Assembly: GCA_965203475.1 (NCBI GenBank)
Contig: OZ241890.1
Span: 124,001-188,000, forward strand
Direction of reading: 5' to 3'
Source of the DNA: JABDMD01 sp965203475
Lineage (GTDB): Bacteria > Pseudomonadota > Gammaproteobacteria > UBA4575
Length of the DNA stretch: 64,000 nt
Shown piece by piece: positions 18,093 to 27,345 of this stretch (positions within the stretch are counted from its first letter, which is position 1; the number at the start of each line of letters is the position of its first letter). The notes under the pieces were generated by a model. The model worked only from the letters and a program-made list of their open reading frames with translations. It was not told the origin of the DNA and made no database searches. Both the position numbers and the translations under genes were made by a program.

Positions 18093-19220
18093 ATGAGTAA
18101 ATCACATTCGCCAATCATGATTTTTGCTGGTGGTACGGGGGGGCATGTGTTTCCGGCATTAGCCGTGGCTAATCAAATTTCTCAACAATCTGTACCCGTA
18201 GTATGGGTGGGAACCAAAAAAGGCATAGAAGCAAAAGTAGTGGCTGAGGCCGGATACCCAATTGAATGGATATCTGTAACTGGAATTCGCGGTAAGCATT
18301 TTCTTACTTTAATTTTTGCACCATTTAAAATCACACTAGCAGGATTACAAGTAATTTGGTTGTTACTTAAACATCGGCCTTGTGCAGTATTAGGGATGGG
18401 AGGATTTGTATCGGGACCTGGTGGCATGATAGCCGCAATGTTGCACAAACCATTAATAATTCATGAACAAAATGCAATTGCTGGGCTTACTAATAGAATA
18501 TTAGCGCCTTTTGCAAAACGAATACTCACAGGATTTCCAAACACTTTTGTGCGAAATAATGTAGAGGTAGTTGGTAATCCTGTAAGAACTGAAATTACGC
18601 AAATTAACCGAGAGTTTGAAATTGCTGAACCTGAGCATCGATCGTTACGCCTATTAATATTTGGTGGAAGCTTAGGGGCTCGGGCTTTAAATGAAACAGT
18701 GCCATCCGCGATAAACTTATTGCCAGAAGAATTACGCCCTGAAGTGTGGCATCAAACAGGTAAACATTCTAAGGAATTCACGCAACAACAATATCGTGAA
18801 TATAGTATTTCTGCACGGGTAGACAAATTTATTGATGAGATGCACATCGCCTATGCCTGGGCCGACATTGTAATTTGTCGAGCCGGCGCAATCACCACTG
18901 CTGAACTTGCAGTAGCGGGGGTTGGAGCCATCTTTGTACCTTATCCATATGCAGTGGATGATCACCAAACAGCGAATGCATTGGCATTTGTAAATGCTAA
19001 TGCTGCGCACATGATTAGTGAATCTGAATTCAGTGATAAAAAATTAGCTGAGCTTATGCATGAATTATTTTCTAATCCGGTTCGCTTAAAATCGATTGCA
19101 AAGAATATTGCAGATTTTGCAAAACCAGATGCTGCTAAAAATGTTGCAGCTGTATGTTTGAATGCATGTGACGGCAATAGTAATCGAGAAGTTAAATTTA
19201 TAAATGATTATTCACAATGA
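18093..19220 (+). CDS. murG: UDP-GlcNAc transferase MurG (lipid II synthase)
   Basis: The 375-residue GT28 glycosyltransferase carries the N-terminal glycine-rich loop MIFAGGTGGHVFPALA, a second G loop GMGGFVSGPGG, HEQNAIAGLTNRIL, and the C-terminal sugar-nucleotide site IFGGSLGARALNE, with ICRAGAITTAELA and PYPYAVDDHQTANA. It adds GlcNAc to lipid I on the inner face of the membrane. The ATG is 3 bases past the ftsW stop, and the end overlaps murC by 4 bases. Confidence 0.97.
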   Translation: MSKSHSPIMIFAGGTGGHVFPALAVANQISQQSVPVVWVGTKKGIEAKVVAEAGYPIEWISVTGIRGKHFLTLIFAPFKITLAGLQVIWLLLKHRPCAVLGMGGFVSGPGGMIAAMLHKPLIIHEQNAIAGLTNRILAPFAKRILTGFPNTFVRNNVEVVGNPVRTEITQINREFEIAEPEHRSLRLLIFGGSLGARALNETVPSAINLLPEELRPEVWHQTGKHSKEFTQQQYREYSISARVDKFIDEMHIAYAWADIVICRAGAITTAELAVAGVGAIFVPYPYAVDDHQTANALAFVNANAAHMISESEFSDKKLAELMHELFSNPVRLKSIAKNIADFAKPDAAKNVAAVCLNACDGNSNREVKFINDYSQ

Positions 19221-20635
19221 CATTTAATATTGGACAATTTGCAACGCGAAGAATTAAACAAGTGCATTTTGTGGGAATTGGCGGGTCTGGAATGGGAGGT
19301 ATAGCGGAGGTAATGGTTAACCTTGGTTATGACGTATTTGGATCAGATTTAAAACCGAATAGTATGACAGAGCATTTGCAAGCAATTGGCGCAAAAGTTT
19401 TTTATGGACATGATGCGCAGCATATACAGAATGCAGATGTTGTAGTAATGTCGAGCGCAGTGCACGAAGATAATCCAGAAATAATAGCTGCACGCGAACA
19501 ACGAATTCCAATTGTTCCTCGGGCGGAAATGTTAGCAGAACTTATGCGTTTTCGTTACAGCATTGCAGTTGCAGGCACACATGGTAAAACCACCACCACT
19601 AGTTTAATAGCGTCCATTCTAGCAACAGCAGATTTAGACCCTACCTTTATAGTTGGGGGGCGTGTAAACAGTTTTGCAAGTCATTCCAAACTAGGGGCGG
19701 GACAATATTTAGTAGCCGAAGCCGATGAAAGTGATGCTTCATTTTTACATTTACAGCCCATCATGTCCGTGATTACAAATATTGATTCAGATCATTTGTC
19801 TGCATATGACGGAGATTTCCAGAAACTGCAAACTACATTTTTAGAATTTATTCACCATTTACCATTTTATGGTATGGCCGTGTTATGTGTGGACAATGAT
19901 GTAATTCGAGAGCTATTACCTAACGTTTCTCGGCCTTATTTGACCTACGGGTTTTCTGAAGATGCTGATTACACAATTTTTGACGTTAAACAGCATGGGA
20001 TTCAAACAAGTTTTCAGTTAAATCGTCCAGCTAAGCAGTCAGCAATAAAGTTAATTCTAAATTTACCTGGAATGCACAATGTGCTGAATGCAGCAGCTGC
20101 TGCAATAATTACATTGCAGTTAGATGTAAAAGAGCGTTTTATTCAAACCGCCTTTGAAAATTTTGAAGGCATTGGAAGACGTTTTCAAATTTATCCAGGC
20201 TTAACTGTTACAGATAAAAAAATTCTGCTTGTTGATGACTATGCACATCATCCGACAGAAATTGCTGCCACTGTGAGTGCCGCAAGAGATGCCTGGCCTG
20301 ACAAAAGATTAGTTGTGATATTCCAACCACATCGTTTTACTCGAACACGTGACTTATTTGATGATTTTGTGCGGGTGCTTAATGAAGTAGACGCATTAAT
20401 TTTATGTGAAGTTTATGCTGCTAATGAAAAGTATATAAGGGGTGCAGACAGTGCGGCACTCAGTCGTGCCTTGCGAGCGCGTGGCAAATTGGACCCTATA
20501 TTAGTTAAAGACATTTCTGAAATTCAATTAACTTTAGAACACTTACTAGAAGCAGATGACGTTTTAATGACACTTGGCGCAGGAGATGTGGGCACAATTG
20601 CGCCTACTTTATATGAATCGTTTGCAGCAAAATAA
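19217..20635 (+). CDS. murC: UDP-MurNAc--L-alanine ligase
   Basis: The 472-residue ligase contains the N-terminal HFVGIGGSGMGGIAEVM loop, the P-loop GTHGKTTTTS starting at Gly120, EADESDASFLHLQP, NIDSDHLSAY, and the C-terminal DDYAHHPTEI and FQPHRFTRT. It attaches the first amino acid of the stem peptide, L-alanine, to UDP-MurNAc. It overlaps murG by 4 bases at its start. The reading frame of murB could begin inside its last 60 bases. Confidence 0.97.
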   Translation: MTFNIGQFATRRIKQVHFVGIGGSGMGGIAEVMVNLGYDVFGSDLKPNSMTEHLQAIGAKVFYGHDAQHIQNADVVVMSSAVHEDNPEIIAAREQRIPIVPRAEMLAELMRFRYSIAVAGTHGKTTTTSLIASILATADLDPTFIVGGRVNSFASHSKLGAGQYLVAEADESDASFLHLQPIMSVITNIDSDHLSAYDGDFQKLQTTFLEFIHHLPFYGMAVLCVDNDVIRELLPNVSRPYLTYGFSEDADYTIFDVKQHGIQTSFQLNRPAKQSAIKLILNLPGMHNVLNAAAAAIITLQLDVKERFIQTAFENFEGIGRRFQIYPGLTVTDKKILLVDDYAHHPTEIAATVSAARDAWPDKRLVVIFQPHRFTRTRDLFDDFVRVLNEVDALILCEVYAANEKYIRGADSAALSRALRARGKLDPILVKDISEIQLTLEHLLEADDVLMTLGAGDVGTIAPTLYESFAAK

Positions 20636-20663
20636 ACAAAGCGAGGTTGCGAGTTATTGCACT

Positions 20664-21539
20664 ATGCTACGCGGTAATTTAGAAAAAAATGTTTCGTTGG
20701 CACGCTATACCAGTTGGAAAGTCGGCGGAAATGCCGATGTGTTATTTCAACCATCAGATGTTGCCGATTTGTCCCAATTTTTAAGTTCATTGGAAATAGC
20801 AACTCCAATTACTTGGTTGGGTAGAGGTACTAATGTTTTAGTTCGAGATGGTGGAATTCGAGGCGTTGTAATTTTGTTACACGGTGTTCTAAATGAGTTA
20901 GATAAAATTAATGAAACTGAAATTAAAACCGAAGTTGGTGTGTCCTGTGCAAAGCTTGCACGTTTTTCTGCTGATCAAAATTTAGTGGGTGCAGAGTTCT
21001 TGGCCGGTATACCAGGAACAGTTGGGGGCGCGTTAGCCATGAACTCGGGTGCCTATGGCAGTGAAACCTGGGAGTTTGTTACGGTGGTAGAAACTATAGA
21101 TCGAAATGGAGAAGTGCATAATAGAGTTAAAAATGAATTTGAAATTGGGTACCGCAGTGTTAGTAGCCCAAAGGATGAATGGTTTCTTGCAGCAAAATTT
21201 AAATTTACTTTAGGCGATGGGCAGTTAGCCAAAAATTCTATTCGTGAATTAATGGATAAGAGAAACAACTCACAACCTGTAGGCTATAAAAGTTGTGGTT
21301 CAGTGTTTCGTAATCCTGAAAATGATCATGCAGCGCGTTTGATTGAAGCCAGTAATTTAAAAGGAGTCACGATTGGTGGAGCGCAAGTTTCTACCAAGCA
21401 TGCAAATTTTATAATTAACTTAGGTGATGCTACGGCAAAAAATATAGAAGAGTTAATTGCTAAAATTCACAACACAGTACGTAGCGAGCATGGTGTAGAA
21501 CTTGTGCCAGAAGTAAAAATTATTGGTGAGCCTATATGA
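20664..21539 (+). CDS. murB: UDP-N-acetylenolpyruvoylglucosamine reductase
   Basis: The FAD enzyme reduces enolpyruvyl-UDP-GlcNAc to UDP-MurNAc. Motifs: LARYTSWKVGGNADVLF near the start, WLGRGTNVLVRDGGIRGVVI for FAD, EFLAGIPGTVGGALAMNSGAYG, GYRSV, SCGSVFRNP with the catalytic serine region, and KHANFIIN. The open frame extends upstream to ATG 20574 inside murC. I chose ATG 20664 (MLRGNLEKN) because it leaves the normal short N-terminus before the FAD domain and clears murC. ATG 20613 is also possible. It is a type I MurB. The stop overlaps the ddl ATG. Confidence 0.94.
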   Translation: MLRGNLEKNVSLARYTSWKVGGNADVLFQPSDVADLSQFLSSLEIATPITWLGRGTNVLVRDGGIRGVVILLHGVLNELDKINETEIKTEVGVSCAKLARFSADQNLVGAEFLAGIPGTVGGALAMNSGAYGSETWEFVTVVETIDRNGEVHNRVKNEFEIGYRSVSSPKDEWFLAAKFKFTLGDGQLAKNSIRELMDKRNNSQPVGYKSCGSVFRNPENDHAARLIEASNLKGVTIGGAQVSTKHANFIINLGDATAKNIEELIAKIHNTVRSEHGVELVPEVKIIGEPI

Positions 21540-22484
21540 TGCATAGATCGGATTTTGGGAAAGTTGCTGTGCTTATGGGCGGAAGTTCTTCCGAGAGAGA
21601 AATTTCGTTAAAGAGCGGGGCTGCAGTATTGAACGCATTATTAGATGGAGGGTGTGAATGCGGAAGCCATTGATGTAGATACCAATGTAATTGAGCAATT
21701 GAAAACTGGAAATTTCAATCGCGCATTTATTGCATTGCATGGGCCATTAGGCGAAGACGGGTGTATTCAAGGAAGTTTAGAAGTAATAGGTATGCCTTAC
21801 ACTGGCAGTGGAGTTATGGGATCCAGCATTTGTATGAATAAGTTGATGACCAAACAAATTTGGCAAGGATGCGGAATCGGAACCCCTAAGTACTCTGTGT
21901 TAACAAATAAGATTGATCATGAAGTGCTAGTGAATAAATTAGGATTGCCGATGATATTTAAACCTGTTTCCCAGGGATCTAGTATCGGTATGACTAAGGT
22001 TGATAGTGAAAGTGATATTTCTGAAGCCTGGAAACTCGCGCATCAATACGAAGAGACTGTAATTGTAGAGCAGTGGATTGAAGGAAAAGAATATACAGTC
22101 GCAATTTTAAATGATGAAGCCCTACCTATTATCCGCTTGGAAACACCCCATGCTTTTTATGATTACGATGCAAAATATCAAGCGAATGATACGCAATATC
22201 ATTGTCCATCTGGTTTGCCTGAATCATTAGAGAAAAAAATTCAGCAACAAGCCGTTTCTGCATTTAAAGCAACTCATGCTAGTGGTTGGGGGCGCGTAGA
22301 TTTAATGTTGGATCAAAATAATCAGCCATTATTTTTGGAAGTAAATACTGTCCCGGGTATGACAGATCATAGTTTAGTACCTATGGCAGCCAAGGTGAAT
22401 GGTATTAGTTTTAAGGAGTTAGTGCTGAAAGTTCTAGAAACATCTTTACAAAATACATTGGTGTTAGAAACGAATTCAAAATGA
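21536..22484 (+). pseudogene. ddl: D-alanine--D-alanine ligase with a one-base frameshift
   Basis: Ddl joins two D-alanines for MurF. The start ATG at 21536 overlaps the murB stop. This frame encodes a normal Ddl N-terminus (GKVAVLMGGSSSEREISL, then KSGAAVLNALLDGG) but hits TGA at 21671. The rest of Ddl lies in the next frame, open from 21645: NRAFIALHGPLGEDGCIQG, YTGSGVMGSSICMNK, KPVSQGSSIGM, GRVDLML, EVNTVPGMT. Removing one G from GGG at 21650-21652 joins the halves as LLDGGVNAEAID, a full-length protein of about 315 residues. An internal start at 21645 would lose the glutamate in SSSEREISL, which binds the first D-Ala, so a truncated form is unlikely to be active. A sequence error, a real mutation and recoding all remain possible. 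No other ddl is in the window. Confidence 0.9.
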
Positions 22485-23290
22485 GATCTAGAAAACGTAA
22501 ATCAAAATCAAGAAATAAAGCTGCTTCTAAAAAAGTTGCGTTAAGCTATTTTTCTTTGCGTGACATGTTGGATGTTTTGGTGATTGTGGTATTGTTAAGC
22601 GCTGTTGTTTACTTTAGTCATCAATTCAAAAATTATCACAACAGATTTTCTTCGTGGCCAACTATCGAGTATGTTGAAGTTGAAGGTAAGCTTCATCCAT
22701 CCAACCAAGAACTATTTAAAGAGATTGTGTCTGCGCATGTGCAGGGCGGGTTTTTTCGTGTACCCATTGAAGACTTGGAACAGAATCTTTCAAAACTGCC
22801 GTGGGTATACCAGGCAACTGTGCAACGCTCCTGGCCAGATCAATTAATGATACATGTACAAGCACAACAACCTATTGCTAGATGGGGTGAGCGTAGTTTG
22901 ATGAATGCCTATGGGGAAGTATTTAATCCAGACTCTATTCAAGAATACGCATACTTACCCATGCTCTATGGGGAACAAGGTCGATCAGAAGAATTAGCAC
23001 ATGTATTTGAAGCCAGTATGCAGAAATTACAACCATTAGGATTGAAGCTGCGAGCGCTATATGAAGATGAACGCCAGTCAAAATATTTAGTCATGTCCAA
23101 TGGATTAATTTTGGCACTAGGTAGTGGAGGCGCAGTGGAAAAAATTTCACGATTCATAACTGCGCATGAAAAATACCTTTCTTCTCAACTTTCTGAAGTT
23201 CAAAAAATTGATCTTAGGTATAGCAATGGCTTGGCCGTGGAATGGAAAAATCCACAACTTGCCCAAAACTTTAATTGGAAGCCGCATTAA
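22481..23290 (+). CDS. ftsQ: Cell division protein FtsQ
   Basis: The 269-residue protein has a very basic cytoplasmic tail (RSRKRKSKSRNKAASKK), one membrane helix (about 31-48), a POTRA domain (about 60-130: IEYVEVEGKLHPSNQELF, with LPWVYQATVQRSWPDQLMI) and the beta domain with the conserved ARWGERSLMNAYGEVF. It recruits FtsL and FtsB to the divisome. It overlaps ddl by 4 bases and ftsA by one. Order ddl-ftsQ-ftsA-ftsZ is the standard one. Confidence 0.95.
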   Translation: MRSRKRKSKSRNKAASKKVALSYFSLRDMLDVLVIVVLLSAVVYFSHQFKNYHNRFSSWPTIEYVEVEGKLHPSNQELFKEIVSAHVQGGFFRVPIEDLEQNLSKLPWVYQATVQRSWPDQLMIHVQAQQPIARWGERSLMNAYGEVFNPDSIQEYAYLPMLYGEQGRSEELAHVFEASMQKLQPLGLKLRALYEDERQSKYLVMSNGLILALGSGGAVEKISRFITAHEKYLSSQLSEVQKIDLRYSNGLAVEWKNPQLAQNFNWKPH

Positions 23291-24525
23291 TGAGTCGCAA
23301 AGTGGATAAGAACATGATTGTAGGTTTGGATATTGGAACATCCAAGATCACGGCGATCGTTGGGGAAATTAATGAAAATGATGAGCTCGAAATTGTTGGA
23401 ATTGGATCGCACCCATCACGCGGACTAAAAAAAGGTGTTGTGGTTAATATTGAATCTACTGTGCAATCGATTCAACGTTGTGTGGAAGAGGCAGAATTAA
23501 TGGCAGGTTGTCAAATTCATTCTGTGTATGCTGGAATTGCGGGCAGTCATATACGTAGCATGAATTCACACGGAATTGTTGCGATAAAAGATCGTGAAGT
23601 GTCAGGAAGTGATGTAGAACGTGTAATTGATGCCGCACGTGCTGTGGCGATTCCAGCAGATCAACGTGTATTGCATGTGATGCCACAAGAATTCGTGATT
23701 GATCAACAAGAAGGAATACGCGAGCCCGTGGGCATGTCAGGGGTTCGTCTGGAAGCCAAAGTACATTTAGTAACGGGCGCAGAAAGCGCTGCACAAAACA
23801 TTATTAAATGTGTACGTCGTTGTGGATTAGAAGTCGATGACATTATTTTGGAACAGCTTGCTTCTAGCCACTCGGTGTTAACCGAAGATGAAAAAGAATT
23901 AGGAATCTGTTTGGTAGATATAGGAGGTGGTACTACAGATGTTGCTGTGTTTACAGAAGGTGCAATTAAACACACAGCCGTAATTCCCATTGCAGGGGAT
24001 CAAGTAACGAATGACATTGCAGTGGCCATGCGAACCCCAACCCAGTATGCCGAAGAAATTAAAATTAAATATGCATGTGCGTTACGACAACTTGCAAATC
24101 CAGATGACACCATTGAGGTGCCTAGTGTAGGAGATCGTGAGCCAAGGCGTTTATCTCGTCAAACTTTAGCGGAAGTTGTTGAACCACGTTATGAAGAATT
24201 GTTGTCATTGGTGCATTCCGAGTTGCGTCGTAGTGGCTTTGAAGATTTAGTTGCAGCGGGTGTGGTATTGACGGGAGGAAGTTCCAAGATGGAAGGCGTG
24301 GTTGATCTGGCGGAAGAAGTTTTTCATATGCCAGTACGTTTGGGATTTCCGCAGTATGTAACGGGTTTGGTCGACGTAGTACGAAATCCAATTCATGCAA
24401 CGGGAGTCGGCTTACTTTTGTTCGGACATAAAAATCAGCAAACGAATACGCGGTCAATTTTTAATGATTCAACCATGGGGAGCGCATTTCAGCGCATGAA
24501 AAGTTGGTTTCAGGGGAGTTTTTGA
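23290..24525 (+). CDS. ftsA: Cell division protein FtsA
   Basis: The 411-residue actin-like ATPase has the phosphate-1 motif IVGLDIGTSKITAIVGE, the 1C subdomain insertion (about 85-165) typical of FtsA, CLVDIGGGTTDVAVF, and VVLTGGSSKMEGVVDLAE. It ends in a C-terminal amphipathic helix (FQRMKSWFQGSF) that anchors FtsZ to the membrane. I start at ATG 23290, which shares its A with the ftsQ stop; an in-frame ATG 15 bases upstream lies inside ftsQ. It is 48 bases from ftsZ. Confidence 0.97.
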   Translation: MSRKVDKNMIVGLDIGTSKITAIVGEINENDELEIVGIGSHPSRGLKKGVVVNIESTVQSIQRCVEEAELMAGCQIHSVYAGIAGSHIRSMNSHGIVAIKDREVSGSDVERVIDAARAVAIPADQRVLHVMPQEFVIDQQEGIREPVGMSGVRLEAKVHLVTGAESAAQNIIKCVRRCGLEVDDIILEQLASSHSVLTEDEKELGICLVDIGGGTTDVAVFTEGAIKHTAVIPIAGDQVTNDIAVAMRTPTQYAEEIKIKYACALRQLANPDDTIEVPSVGDREPRRLSRQTLAEVVEPRYEELLSLVHSELRRSGFEDLVAAGVVLTGGSSKMEGVVDLAEEVFHMPVRLGFPQYVTGLVDVVRNPIHATGVGLLLFGHKNQQTNTRSIFNDSTMGSAFQRMKSWFQGSF

Positions 24526-24573
24526 TAACTCAATATTATTTCATTACGACTTATTAACTAGAGGAGAAGAGTC

Positions 24574-25755
24574 ATGTTTGAATTAATGGATGCTTACAGC
24601 CAAAGTGCTGTAATAAAAGTATTGGGCGTAGGTGGAGGCGGTGGTAACGCCGTACAACACATGGTGAATTCAGCCATTGAGGGAGTGGATTTCGTGTGTG
24701 CAAATACAGATTCGCAAGCATTGAAAAACACCAACGCTAAAACGGTTCTGCAATTAGGGAGTGAAATTACTAAAGGTTTAGGTGCAGGTTCTAACCCAGT
24801 AGTGGGAAGAGAGGCAGCCATTGAAGACCGCGATCGCATACATGATGTAATCGCAGGGGCCGACATGTTGTTCATTACGGCTGGCATGGGCGGTGGCACT
24901 GGAACCGGTGCAGCACCTATTGTAGCCGAAGTTGCAAAAGAACTTGGTATCTTAACAGTGGCAGTTGTCACTAAACCATTTCCGTTTGAAGGTGCTAAGC
25001 GCATGCAAATCGCTAACACTGGTATTGAAGAATTATCCAAGCATGTAGATTCTTTAATTACTATCCCGAATGAAAAATTGTTAACGGTATTAGGAAAAGA
25101 CACAAATTTGTTAGAAGCATTTAAATCTGCAAACGATGTATTACATGGAGCAGTACAAGGAATTGCTGAACTCATTACTTGTCCCGGTTTAATTAATGTA
25201 GATTTTGCTGATGTCAGAACAGTGATGTCTGAAATGGGAATGGCAATGATGGGTTCAGGTTTGTCGGTAGGTACAGAACGTGCACGAGAAGCCGCCGAAT
25301 CTGCCATTTCAAGTCCGTTACTTGAAGACGTAAATATTTCAGGTGCGAAAGGAATTTTGGTGAATGTAACCGCTAACTCCAGTTTATCCATTGGTGAATT
25401 TGAAGAAGTAGGTAATCATATTAAGAGCCTAGCGTCGGATGATGCCACGGTGGTAGTAGGTACCGTAATTGATGAATCAATGGGAGATAATCTTCGTGTC
25501 ACTTTGGTGGCGACAGGTATTGGGTCGCAAATGATGTCGATGCCGAGCAAGCCAACAGTGAAACTGGTGGAAACACCTCCTGTTGCGAAATCAGCACCTG
25601 TAGAGGATGAAACCGAGTCGGTTACAGCTACAGAAGAGGTAAGTGCAACCGTCGCAATTCGTACTGAAAATCGTGCCCAAACTGTAGAGAAGGATGACGA
25701 CTACGACCTAGACTATTTGGATATACCAGCCTTTTTACGACGTCAGGCGGACTAA
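24574..25755 (+). CDS. ftsZ: Cell division GTPase FtsZ
   Basis: The 393-residue tubulin homologue forms the Z ring. It shows KVLGVGGGGGNAVQHM, FVCANTDSQAL, the tubulin signature GGGTGTG at 106-112, PFPFEGAKRM and NVDFADVRTVM with the catalytic loop. A low-complexity linker (about 318-375) precedes the C-terminal peptide DLDYLDIPAFLRRQAD, which binds FtsA and other partners. A strong Shine-Dalgarno (AGAGGAGAAGAG) precedes the ATG. A long open frame on the opposite strand is only a shadow. Confidence 0.98.
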   Translation: MFELMDAYSQSAVIKVLGVGGGGGNAVQHMVNSAIEGVDFVCANTDSQALKNTNAKTVLQLGSEITKGLGAGSNPVVGREAAIEDRDRIHDVIAGADMLFITAGMGGGTGTGAAPIVAEVAKELGILTVAVVTKPFPFEGAKRMQIANTGIEELSKHVDSLITIPNEKLLTVLGKDTNLLEAFKSANDVLHGAVQGIAELITCPGLINVDFADVRTVMSEMGMAMMGSGLSVGTERAREAAESAISSPLLEDVNISGAKGILVNVTANSSLSIGEFEEVGNHIKSLASDDATVVVGTVIDESMGDNLRVTLVATGIGSQMMSMPSKPTVKLVETPPVAKSAPVEDETESVTATEEVSATVAIRTENRAQTVEKDDDYDLDYLDIPAFLRRQAD

Positions 25756-25796
25756 ACTGAACTAAATACAGGATACGGGTTCAAATTCCCTAGCGA

Positions 25797-25832
25797 CGCG
25801 ATGGTAAAATTTATGTAATATATCGCGGGTTT
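25797..25832 (+). terminator. Possible terminator after ftsZ
   Basis: CGCGAT at 25797-25802 pairs with ATCGCG at 25822-25827 across a 19-base AT-rich loop, followed by GGTTTTT. The arms are perfect but the loop is long, so termination would be weak or partial. It would separate the dcw unit from lpxC, which has its own leader of about 80 bases after this point. Confidence 0.4.
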
Positions 25833-25913
25833 TTACAGTATGGCGTCTGTTTGTGAGCGAATAGGGGCGCTACAAATGGGAACTATTGAGATCGAAAGGA
25901 ATTAGACGATCCC

Positions 25914-26831
25914 GTGATAAAACAAAGAACACTTAAAAACGTCATACGTGCAACGGGCGTGGGGCTGCACACTGGTGAAAAGGTGTATTTAACACTACGA
26001 CCCGCACCGACTAGCACGGGTGTCGTTTTTCGTCGTATCGATCTCGAGCCACCGGTTGAAATCAAAGCCAGTCCTGAGAACGTCGGTGACACCAGTCTAT
26101 CTACTACCTTAGTTTCCAACGGGGTTCGTATCTCAACGGTTGAACATTTATTGTCTGCCATTGCAGGCTTAGGAATTGATAATGCCTATGTAGATGTAAG
26201 TGCACCTGAAGTACCGATCATGGATGGTAGTGCAGGCCCCTTTGTATTTTTAATTCAATCGGCTGGAATTATTGAACAAAATGTACCGAAAAAATTTATT
26301 CGTATCACTAAATCGGTAGAAATTAAAGAAGAAGATAAGTGGGCCAGATTTGATCCGTTTGATGGTTTTAAGGTTGGCTTCACGATCGATTTCGATCATC
26401 CGGTATTCAAAACTGCGCCACAAAAAGCTGAGTTAGATTTTTCTACGACTTCATTTGTAAAAGAAGTATCACGCTCGCGTACGTTTGGATTCATGCGTGA
26501 CTTTGAAACATTGCGATCTCAAAACTTAGCCTTAGGCGGTAGTCTTGATAATTCGATTGCAGTAGATGAGCACCGAATTTTGAATGAAGATGGTCTACGT
26601 TACGAAGACGAATTTGTAAAACACAAAATTTTGGATGCCATTGGTGATTTATATTTGCTAGGCCACAGCTTAATTGGTGCTTTCAGTGGTTATAAGTCAG
26701 GCCATGCATTGAATAATAAATTACTGCGCAAGTTGATCGAAGTGTCGGATGCTTGGGAAGAAGTTACTTTCGAAGATAATGAAGAATCTGTGCCCATTTT
26801 CTACAGCCGACCCATCAGTGCTGGTGGATAA
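25914..26831 (+). CDS. lpxC: UDP-3-O-acyl-N-acetylglucosamine deacetylase
   Basis: The 305-residue zinc enzyme carries out the committed step of lipid A synthesis. Motifs: TLKNVIRATGVGLHTGEKV at the N-terminus, STVEHLLSAIAGLGIDNA with zinc ligand His78, VPIMDGSAGPFVFLI, SRSRTFGFMRDFE, and EFVKHKILDAIGDLYLLG with the second zinc pair. It starts at GTG 25914, with an AAAGGA Shine-Dalgarno about 13 bases upstream. It is the last + gene of the block and converges on dciA. Confidence 0.97.
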   Translation: MIKQRTLKNVIRATGVGLHTGEKVYLTLRPAPTSTGVVFRRIDLEPPVEIKASPENVGDTSLSTTLVSNGVRISTVEHLLSAIAGLGIDNAYVDVSAPEVPIMDGSAGPFVFLIQSAGIIEQNVPKKFIRITKSVEIKEEDKWARFDPFDGFKVGFTIDFDHPVFKTAPQKAELDFSTTSFVKEVSRSRTFGFMRDFETLRSQNLALGGSLDNSIAVDEHRILNEDGLRYEDEFVKHKILDAIGDLYLLGHSLIGAFSGYKSGHALNNKLLRKLIEVSDAWEEVTFEDNEESVPIFYSRPISAGG

Positions 26832-26872
26832 TTAACCACCTGCGACTGTCTATATTTTTAATTCGAAAATTC

Positions 26873-27280
26873 TCAATCTGATAGTTTTTGTAGCGTGTTT
26901 TTCAACGCTAAATGCTTAATAGCACCAGTACTTTTCTTAATTGGATCATCATTTTTCGGGTATAAAAACCGCTTTTCTGTCGGTGATTTTATACCACTGG
27001 TGTACTTACTTATACTAACCTTTATTTGATTCAAGTATTCATTTACAGTAGAAAGTTCGGAATTTAACTGCTTCAGTATTTCGAGCTGCTGAAAGCGTAA
27101 AGCGCTAGCCCTGCTTGGATCATCGGTGACGATTGTCAGGATGCGATTTTCAACGTTGGCTACCCAACAGTGATTCGCAAGATCTTCAGGCAAATGCATT
27201 CGCAAACTTAATGTAAGCCGATGTAAATATTTTGCCTGGTGTTGAAGGTCTTTGTTGATGTAGGAAGAGAGCTTACGCAT
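26873..27280 (-). CDS. dciA: DUF721 protein, likely DciA helicase-loading factor
   Basis: The 135-residue protein has the DUF721 core in its first 85 residues: LTLSLRMHLPEDLANHCWVANVENRILTIV (split by turns), then DDPSRASALRFQQLEILKQLN. A disordered basic tail follows. DciA is the ancestral bacterial loader of the replicative helicase DnaB in species without DnaC. The position between lpxC and the M23 peptidase-secA pair, opposite in strand, is the same as in Pseudomonas. Sequence similarity in this family is low, so the name rests partly on context. Confidence 0.8.
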   Translation of the reverse strand: MRKLSSYINKDLQHQAKYLHRLTLSLRMHLPEDLANHCWVANVENRILTIVTDDPSRASALRFQQLEILKQLNSELSTVNEYLNQIKVSISKYTSGIKSPTEKRFLYPKNDDPIKKSTGAIKHLALKNTLQKLSD

Positions 27281-27345
27281 AAATGGATTTTAAATTATTA
27301 ATTGGGAAAAGGATTTCCAAATAATAAATATAAACAGAAACTGAG

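Noticed and set aside
20574..20663. A longer murB starting inside murC
   Set aside because: The extra residues (MAQEMWAQLRLLYMNRL) are unlike any MurB N-terminus and lie largely within murC; the start at 20664 gives a normal protein.
21645..22484. An intact short ddl starting at ATG 21645
   Set aside because: The upstream sequence in the other frame encodes the missing conserved N-terminus of Ddl, so the natural gene begins at 21536 and is frameshifted.
24594..25391. A 265-codon open frame on the minus strand inside ftsZ
   Set aside because: It is fully antisense to a textbook FtsZ, has no recognisable domain or ribosome-binding site, and its low-complexity Ser/Ala/Pro composition is what the reverse of a coding frame gives.
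25770..25795. GGGTTCAAATTCCC, resembling a tRNA T-arm, after ftsZ
   Set aside because: There is no matching acceptor stem, anticodon arm or D-arm upstream; the sequence before it is the end of ftsZ. It could be an old tRNA fragment but nothing supports that.
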